Assembly: GCA_026645935.1 (NCBI GenBank)
Contig: JAPKMP010000001.1
Span: 124,001-188,000, forward strand
Direction: 5' to 3'
Length of the DNA: 64,000 bases
Source of the DNA: Candidatus Villigracilaceae bacterium
GTDB lineage: Bacteria; Chloroflexota; Anaerolineae; Anaerolineales; Villigracilaceae
In this document: piece after piece, positions 59,230 to 64,000 of the stretch
How positions within the stretch are numbered: the stretch's first letter is position 1
Layout of the letters: each line of letters begins with the position of its first letter
Notes under the pieces: model-generated
What the model was told of the DNA's origin: nothing
The model's database searches: none
The model's input: only the letters and a program-made list of their open reading frames with translations
Program-made: the position numbers and the translations under genes

Positions 59230-60198
59230 TTATTCGTGAAATTCAGGGTGATGCGGGGTATTGTTATTTCTCGCGGGTTCCAAAATCTCATCGATGGTCA
59301 TATTCGCGTGTTCATTCTCGGCGGGATGGTAATGGACATGGACACGCCGCACATTCGGCATGGAGGCAAGCAAGGTCTCTTCCACGCGGCTGGCGATGCT
59401 GTCGCCCTCGTAAACGGTCAAAGCGCCGTTGATGCCGATGGTCAGATTCAGCACGATGTGAGGTCCGAAGCGGTGGGCTTGCAGTTCCTCCATTTGAGTT
59501 ACGCCGTCGATCGTCTTGAGCAGATCCGAGATGCGCTCTGCCAGGTCGCGGCTTGGGATGACAGCCATCAGATCTGTGGAGGATTCGCGCAGGATAAATA
59601 ATCCCGTGCGGAAGATAAGCACCGCCACCAACGCGCCCGCGAGCGGATCCACCCATGGCAGACCGCGCTGGCCGAGGAAAATGCCGACCGTCGCCGCGCT
59701 TGCAGAGAAGAGGTCGTTGCGGTGATCATACGCCAGAGCATCCACGACAGGATTGCCGGTCTCGCGGCCCAGTTTGCGAATGTACCATGTGAGGAAAATC
59801 TTTATCATCACAGTGGCAAGCGCGACATAAAGAGCGAACGGATGCGATGTGGTGAACTCTGCCACGCCGTCCACAAAATCCCAGACCTTGTCCACCGCAT
59901 CCCAAAACACGGCGAGGGCGGTGGCGACGACGAAGGAGCCGATCAGAAGCGAGCCGATGCTCTCGAATTGGCGGTGCCCGTATGGATGGTCGCTGTCGGC
60001 GGGTTTGTTTGCCATGCGCACCAGAATGCTGGCGGCGATGTAATAGGCGACATCGGAAGTGGAGTTGATCCCTTCCGCGAGTAGGGCGGGACTATGACCC
60101 AAAATGCCGAACGTCGTTTTGACGATGGCAAGCAGGATGTTCGTGCCCAGTCCCAGGTTGATGGCACGCAGGCTTTTTAGGTCGCGTTCGTGGGTCAT
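59230..60198 (-). CDS. cation diffusion facilitator, manganese-type site
   Basis: A 322-residue CDF exporter with six helices and a C-terminal cytoplasmic domain. Membrane metal-site positions equal Asn45 and Asp49 (INSTSD) and Asp158 and Asp162 (DHRND). Zinc exporters have His or Asp in the first and third places; the Asn-Asp-Asp-Asp set is what I recall for manganese exporters such as MntE. So manganese (or iron) export is predicted. TAAAAT ends six bases before the ATG. Confidence 0.88.
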   Translation of the reverse strand: MTHERDLKSLRAINLGLGTNILLAIVKTTFGILGHSPALLAEGINSTSDVAYYIAASILVRMANKPADSDHPYGHRQFESIGSLLIGSFVVATALAVFWDAVDKVWDFVDGVAEFTTSHPFALYVALATVMIKIFLTWYIRKLGRETGNPVVDALAYDHRNDLFSASAATVGIFLGQRGLPWVDPLAGALVAVLIFRTGLFILRESSTDLMAVIPSRDLAERISDLLKTIDGVTQMEELQAHRFGPHIVLNLTIGINGALTVYEGDSIASRVEETLLASMPNVRRVHVHYHPAENEHANMTIDEILEPARNNNTPHHPEFHE

Positions 60199-60204
60199 GA
60201 TCGG

Positions 60205-60210
60205 ATTTTA
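60205..60210 (-). promoter_or_regulatory. -10 box placed for leaderless transcription of the CDF gene
   Basis: TAAAAT on the minus strand ends six bases before the ATG at 60198. TTGTGC lies 16 bases upstream as a possible -35. The rest of the gap to 60403 holds no clear feature. Confidence 0.55.
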
Positions 60211-60403
60211 TTTATATTTCCGCCGGGCACAATTGACAAACGTCTTAAATAACCGATGTTAAGCAGTTAACCCTTTTCGTCGCGGCGGGGCAAAGAACGC
60301 CGGGAAAATAGTAAAAGGCATAAATTCCGTGCAATAGGCTGCCTGACGGTTTACTGCGTAAGGCGAATCGAATAATAAATCCCGCATACGCAGGGAAATA
60401 TCA

Positions 60404-63307
60404 TTACCCGCCGGTCTTGCGGAGGAAGAACTTGGTGATCTCTTCCGCGATCGCTGGGGTAAGAGCCAGCCCAACCACCAAACTCCATTCGCGCGCGGTC
60501 AGGAAATGCGTGTTGAAGATGGGCTGCAGGAACGGAACGGCGCATACCAAAAGCAGAAGCGCAATGGAAAGCCCCACGGCATATTGCATGTACCTGTTCG
60601 AGAAGATTCCGATCTTGAAGACCGAGGCACGTTCCGAGCGGACGGTATACGCGCGGAACAACTCGCAGAGGGATAATGTCACGAATGCCATCGTCTCCGC
60701 AGTCTGCACATCCAGGCCCCGCCAGTCGTGAGCGAGAACGTACGATAACACATTGGCACCTGAAGGGACAGTGGCGCCTGCTTCGAGATGCCACGCCAAT
60801 CCCATCACGAATGCGATCAGCACGGCAGAAGTCTGCATGATGGTTTGCACGATGATTCCGATGCCCATCGAACGGTTGATGATCGGCTCGCTCTTGGCGC
60901 GCGGCTTTTGATCCATGATGTCCGGATCGCCTTTTTCCATGGCGAGAGCCAAAGCCGGCGCCCCATCGGTGATGAGGTTCAGCCATAATAGTTGAATCGC
61001 AGTCAACGGCGCGGGCAGTCCCGCCAGCGTGGCGAGGAAGATGATCATGATCTCGGCAACATTCGAAGAAAGAAGGAAAAAGACGAACTTGCGGATGTTC
61101 GAATAGATGATACGCCCCTGCTCCACGGCCGAGACGATGCTGGCGTAGTTATCATCGGTCAATACCATGTCGGCGGTGCCTTTGGCAACGTCGGTGCCGG
61201 TGATGCCCATTGCCACGCCGATATCTGCGCGTTTGATGGCGGGAGCGTCATTCACACCGTCCCCGGTCATTGCCACGACTTCATCGTTGGCTTGAAGCGC
61301 GTCCACGATTCGCATTTTGTGCTCGGGTGAAACGCGTGCAAAGACGTCTGTCTCTTCGATGATGTTCTTTAATTCCTCATCGTTGAGATCGTCCAGCACG
61401 GCTCCTGTGAGCACCTTCTTGCCCGGGCGAAGCAAACCTATGGAATCAGCAATTGCTCTTGCTGTATTTGGAAAATCCCCGGTGATCATCACCGTGCGGA
61501 TGCCCGCATGTCTCGCCTTTTCAAGAGCGGGCTTAACCTCGATTCGCGGCGGATCGATCATGCCCATCAGACCCACAAAGACCAGGTCCCGTTCGAGGTC
61601 TTCGGTGGCCACTTCTTCGATGTTATTGGGCACATCCTTTTCCACGCGATACGCGAAACCGAGCACTCGCAGCGCATCCTTGGTCATTGCGTCGTTGGCG
61701 TCGAGAATCTTCCTGCGCATGTCTTCTGTCAGTTCGCGGGGCTGATCGTCCATGCCCAGGTATTTGGAACACAATGTGAGAACGATGTCCGGCGCGCCTT
61801 TGACCGCAATGACATCCCAGCCTTTGAGTTTTTCATTGGTGAACGGGGAGGGGTCGTAGGGACTCGGCTTGTTCACATCGTGTATGGTGATCATGCGTTT
61901 ACGTTCCGAGTCGAAAGGAACCTCGTTCTCGCGCGGATAAGCCCGGTCGATCTCCACATGGATCGCACCTGCCTTTGCAGCGGCAACCAGGAGCGCCCCT
62001 TCGGTCGGGTCCCCGACGATGCGATAGGTCTGCTGGGAATCAGACTCGCCGGTGATCTCGATCTCTGAGTCGTTGTTCAGAACGCCGAGCCAAAGGGTGG
62101 AGAGGATGGCAGGATACTGTTTTGCATCGACGACCTTACCGCCATCCGTAAAATCACCCTTGGGTGTGTACCCGGCTCCGGAAATGCTGAGCAGTTGACC
62201 GTCCGCCCAGATGCGCGTGACTGTCATCTCGTTCTGGGTCAAAGTCCCGGTCTTATCGGAGCAGATCGTCGTGGCGGAACCGAGCGTTTCCACAGAGGAT
62301 AACTTGCGAATGAGCGCATGGCGCTGGATCATTTCGCGCATCCCCAGCGCGAGTGAAATGGTTACAACAGCAGGCAAACCTTCGGGCACAGCGGCAATGG
62401 CGAGACTGATGGCGATGATGAATACTTCTGTGATCTCGCCCGCAAATTCCTTGAAATATTCGATGGGCGTCGAGAATAATCCCCCGATATCCGTATAGTT
62501 GATCAACGCGACTAAGAAGACGACAAATACCAGGATCAACGAGCCGATGCTCAAAGACTTGCCGAGATTATCCAGGCGGCGCTGGAGCGGAGTCTCTTCG
62601 GCTTCCACGTTTTGAAGCATGGAGGCAATGAGACCCAGTTGGGTATTCATCCCGGTGCTGGTCACCACGCCGCGCCCGCGTCCGTAGGAAACGACCGTTC
62701 CCATAAAGGCGGTATTTTTCCGGTCACCGAGCGGAACGTTCTTTTCGAGCACGGTCGCAGCATTCTTTTGAACCGGCAGCGACTCGCCGGTAAGCGAGGC
62801 TTCCTCCACTCGCAGGTTAACCGCTTCGAGCAATCGCAGATCGGCCGGGATGAAATTTCCCGCCTCAAGAAAAACAATATCGCCCGGCACAAGGTTGTAG
62901 GCGGGGATGGATTTGCGCGAACCGTCGCGCAGCACCTGCGCTTCGGGCGCGGCTAATTTCTTCAGCGCTGCCAGTGCCTGCTCCGCCCGCTGTTCCTGGA
63001 TGATTCCAAGGATGGCGTTTAATACCACGATCGCCATGATGGCGATGGATTCGACATAATCCCCAAGCAAAGCAGAGATGATGGAGGCAACGATCAGCAG
63101 GATCACCACAAAATTGTTCAATTGATCCCACAGCATCGCAAGGAATCCGGGACGCGGCGCCTCGCTCAACTGGTTCAGACCGTGCTGCGCCAGTCGTTTT
63201 TCAGCTTCGACGCTGGTTAAACCCTCCTCATGCACTTCGAGATGTTTGAGCGTTTCCTCTGCGGTGACGGCGTGGAATTCCTGCGGCGTTGTTTCTTCGT
63301 TCGTCAT
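60404..63307 (-). CDS. P2A-type cation-transporting ATPase (calcium-type)
   Basis: A 967-residue P-type ATPase with ten membrane helices. The cation motif PEGLP, the phosphorylation motif SDKTGTLTQNEMTV and [18 protein letters not shown] are all present, as are N-terminal and C-terminal cation ATPase domains. It belongs to the calcium/manganese group (SERCA/PMR1-like), not the CPC metal group. AGGAG lies seven bases before the ATG. A leader with mutually exclusive hairpins lies just upstream, so its expression is probably regulated after transcription starts. Confidence 0.93.
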   Translation of the reverse strand: MTNEETTPQEFHAVTAEETLKHLEVHEEGLTSVEAEKRLAQHGLNQLSEAPRPGFLAMLWDQLNNFVVILLIVASIISALLGDYVESIAIMAIVVLNAILGIIQEQRAEQALAALKKLAAPEAQVLRDGSRKSIPAYNLVPGDIVFLEAGNFIPADLRLLEAVNLRVEEASLTGESLPVQKNAATVLEKNVPLGDRKNTAFMGTVVSYGRGRGVVTSTGMNTQLGLIASMLQNVEAEETPLQRRLDNLGKSLSIGSLILVFVVFLVALINYTDIGGLFSTPIEYFKEFAGEITEVFIIAISLAIAAVPEGLPAVVTISLALGMREMIQRHALIRKLSSVETLGSATTICSDKTGTLTQNEMTVTRIWADGQLLSISGAGYTPKGDFTDGGKVVDAKQYPAILSTLWLGVLNNDSEIEITGESDSQQTYRIVGDPTEGALLVAAAKAGAIHVEIDRAYPRENEVPFDSERKRMITIHDVNKPSPYDPSPFTNEKLKGWDVIAVKGAPDIVLTLCSKYLGMDDQPRELTEDMRRKILDANDAMTKDALRVLGFAYRVEKDVPNNIEEVATEDLERDLVFVGLMGMIDPPRIEVKPALEKARHAGIRTVMITGDFPNTARAIADSIGLLRPGKKVLTGAVLDDLNDEELKNIIEETDVFARVSPEHKMRIVDALQANDEVVAMTGDGVNDAPAIKRADIGVAMGITGTDVAKGTADMVLTDDNYASIVSAVEQGRIIYSNIRKFVFFLLSSNVAEIMIIFLATLAGLPAPLTAIQLLWLNLITDGAPALALAMEKGDPDIMDQKPRAKSEPIINRSMGIGIIVQTIMQTSAVLIAFVMGLAWHLEAGATVPSGANVLSYVLAHDWRGLDVQTAETMAFVTLSLCELFRAYTVRSERASVFKIGIFSNRYMQYAVGLSIALLLLVCAVPFLQPIFNTHFLTAREWSLVVGLALTPAIAEEITKFFLRKTGG

Positions 63308-63341
63308 TCATTGCTCCTGGGGTGAATTTCTTCCTGCGCGC

Positions 63342-63403
63342 AAAAAAGACGAGAACACTCCGTCGAATGGAATGTCTCGCCTCCATTTGGGATGGTCGTC
63401 TTT
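63342..63403 (-). promoter_or_regulatory. attenuator-like leader of the P2A ATPase gene
   Basis: On the minus strand the RNA can form CGAGACATTCC (63379-63369) paired with GGAGTGTTCTCG (63361-63350), followed by TCTTTTTTG, a terminator. The upstream AAAGACGA (63403-63396) can instead pair with TCGTCTTT (63352-63345), breaking that stem. Such switching is typical of riboswitch or attenuator leaders. No known riboswitch class was recognised. Confidence 0.5.
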
Positions 63404-63486
63404 AAGGTTTCCTGCAAACGCGAATGAGTCTATTCCCAGACCTGATGCTTGTCAAGCAATGCGCCCGAGAAAACTGTTGGGTGGGT

Positions 63487-63492
63487 TACAAT
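63487..63492 (+). promoter_or_regulatory. -10 box placed for leaderless transcription of the last gene
   Basis: TACAAT ends seven bases before the ATG at 63500. No convincing -35 is seen. Confidence 0.45.
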
Positions 63493-63499
63493 TCGGTCC

Positions 63500-64000
63500 A
63501 TGCGTATCTTCAAATCGAGATTACCCCAACTTCTCCTTGTGCTTTTATCGATCGCCATTCTCGCGCTGTTCGGTCCCGAGGAGCAATCGCTGGGATCGAA
63601 CGTCCGGCTCGTGTATCTGCACGGAGCCTGGGTGCTCACCGCCGAGATCGCCTTCCTTGCAGCGGCTCTCGCCGGACTTTTAGGCTTGATCCTGCGCCGC
63701 GGCATGTTTCACTCGTGGAGCGCCGCGCTCGGGCGAACGGGGATTATCTTTTGGATCACCTACCTGCCGTTATCCCTGCTCGCCATGCAAGCCAACTGGA
63801 ACGGTCTTTTCCTCGCTGAGCCGCGTTTCCGGCTTGCGATGATCTTCGCCGTCACCGGCGTTCTGCTTCAAGCGGGGTTGTGGATTTTCAACCTGCCGTG
63901 GCTGACTTCTCTTGCGAACATTATTTTCATCGTTGTTCTTCGCGCCATCTTCGCCACAGCGGAAAATATCATGCATCCGCCCCCATCGCCGATCTTCAAT
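63500..64000 (+). CDS. membrane protein, truncated by the window edge (possibly CcmC-like)
   Basis: The frame is open from 63500 to the last base (167 codons) with no stop. It has at least four hydrophobic segments. LGSNVRLVYLHGAWVLTAEIAF and NIMHPPPSPIF loosely resemble the cytochrome c assembly (CcmC/CcsA) group, which would suit a genome with c-type cytochromes, but the match is weak and the WWD haem motif is not visible in this part. Its C-terminus is outside the window. Confidence 0.65.
   Translation, partial: MRIFKSRLPQLLLVLLSIAILALFGPEEQSLGSNVRLVYLHGAWVLTAEIAFLAAALAGLLGLILRRGMFHSWSAALGRTGIIFWITYLPLSLLAMQANWNGLFLAEPRFRLAMIFAVTGVLLQAGLWIFNLPWLTSLANIIFIVVLRAIFATAENIMHPPPSPIFN

Noticed and set aside
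1-64000. tRNA or rRNA genes
   Set aside because: No cloverleaf-like stretch with a GGTTCGAATCC-type arm or conserved rRNA segment was found by eye on either strand; a covariance search would settle it.

Overview
The window looks like chromosomal DNA from a Chloroflexota bacterium, probably class Anaerolineae. This is an inference from gene style and context: moderately high G+C, many lipoproteins with a short lipobox, a bifunctional phosphoglucose/phosphomannose isomerase, a bacterial mevalonate kinase, a type II NADH dehydrogenase, and dispersed repeats of the GTCATTGCGA..GAAGCAATC and CCCTCACCCC..GGGCGAGGGG kinds. No rRNA, tRNA, CRISPR array, integrase or transposase gene was recognised.

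Layout. (1) 1-3477, minus strand: a nitrite-respiration set with a cysteine-free Crp/Fnr regulator, a small CxxC protein, a three-domain copper nitrite reductase (cupredoxin + cytochrome c + NirK) and a separate cytochrome c lipoprotein cut by the left edge. (2) 3517-9465, plus: a copper operon led by CsoR, whose promoter and C/G-rich operator are visible, followed by cupredoxin, CopZ, CopA, a YHS protein, a lipoprotein, a TauE/SafE-like permease fused to a cupredoxin, and a second CopZ. (3) 9567-15107: DUF2203, a soluble Ser/Thr kinase, RarD, a sugar-nucleotide-type SDR, a phosphofructokinase with pyrophosphate-type residues, and a UbiA prenyltransferase. (4) 15190-18942: an arsenic operon (arsR, ArsP-like permease, thioredoxin, arsC, acr3) behind two copies of an ATTCA-N6-TGAAT operator. 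(5) 19049-26016: NDH-2, CPBP protease, DUF6504, YbaK, a four-PAS HD-GYP phosphodiesterase and a cytoplasmic alpha-amylase. (6) 26017-31512: a 0.8 kb nest of repeats, then an AT-rich segment with a type III restriction-modification system. (7) 31658-42255: surface glycan genes (capsule-type transferase, sulfotransferase, NeuB, NeuA-phosphatase, SDR, GT39-like protein, Sat-CysC, PGI/PMI), consistent with a sulfated, nonulosonate-containing glycan. (8) 42309-47905: S10 peptidase, glycine-rich membrane protein, and a pterin block (folE, folK, folB, pteridine-reductase-like SDR, phenylalanine hydroxylase). (9) 48022-52139: an isolated co-directional trio (zinc-ribbon protein, a 690-residue protein of unknown family, a lone SbcD/Mre11-like nuclease), the best candidate here for an undescribed system. 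(10) 52213-64000: MFS, GNAT, membrane proteins, mevalonate kinase with a DPPR-synthase-like UbiA protein, TlyA, a zinc-ribbon protein, a manganese-type CDF exporter, a P2A ATPase with an attenuator-like leader, and a truncated membrane protein.

Two genome-wide habits stand out. First, eight genes have a -10-like hexamer ending exactly 6 or 7 bases before the start codon, as expected for leaderless mRNAs. Second, degenerate period-7 repeat tracts occur between genes and, in frame, inside at least five genes (copA, tlyA, a GT39-like gene, a sulfotransferase and a capsule-type transferase).
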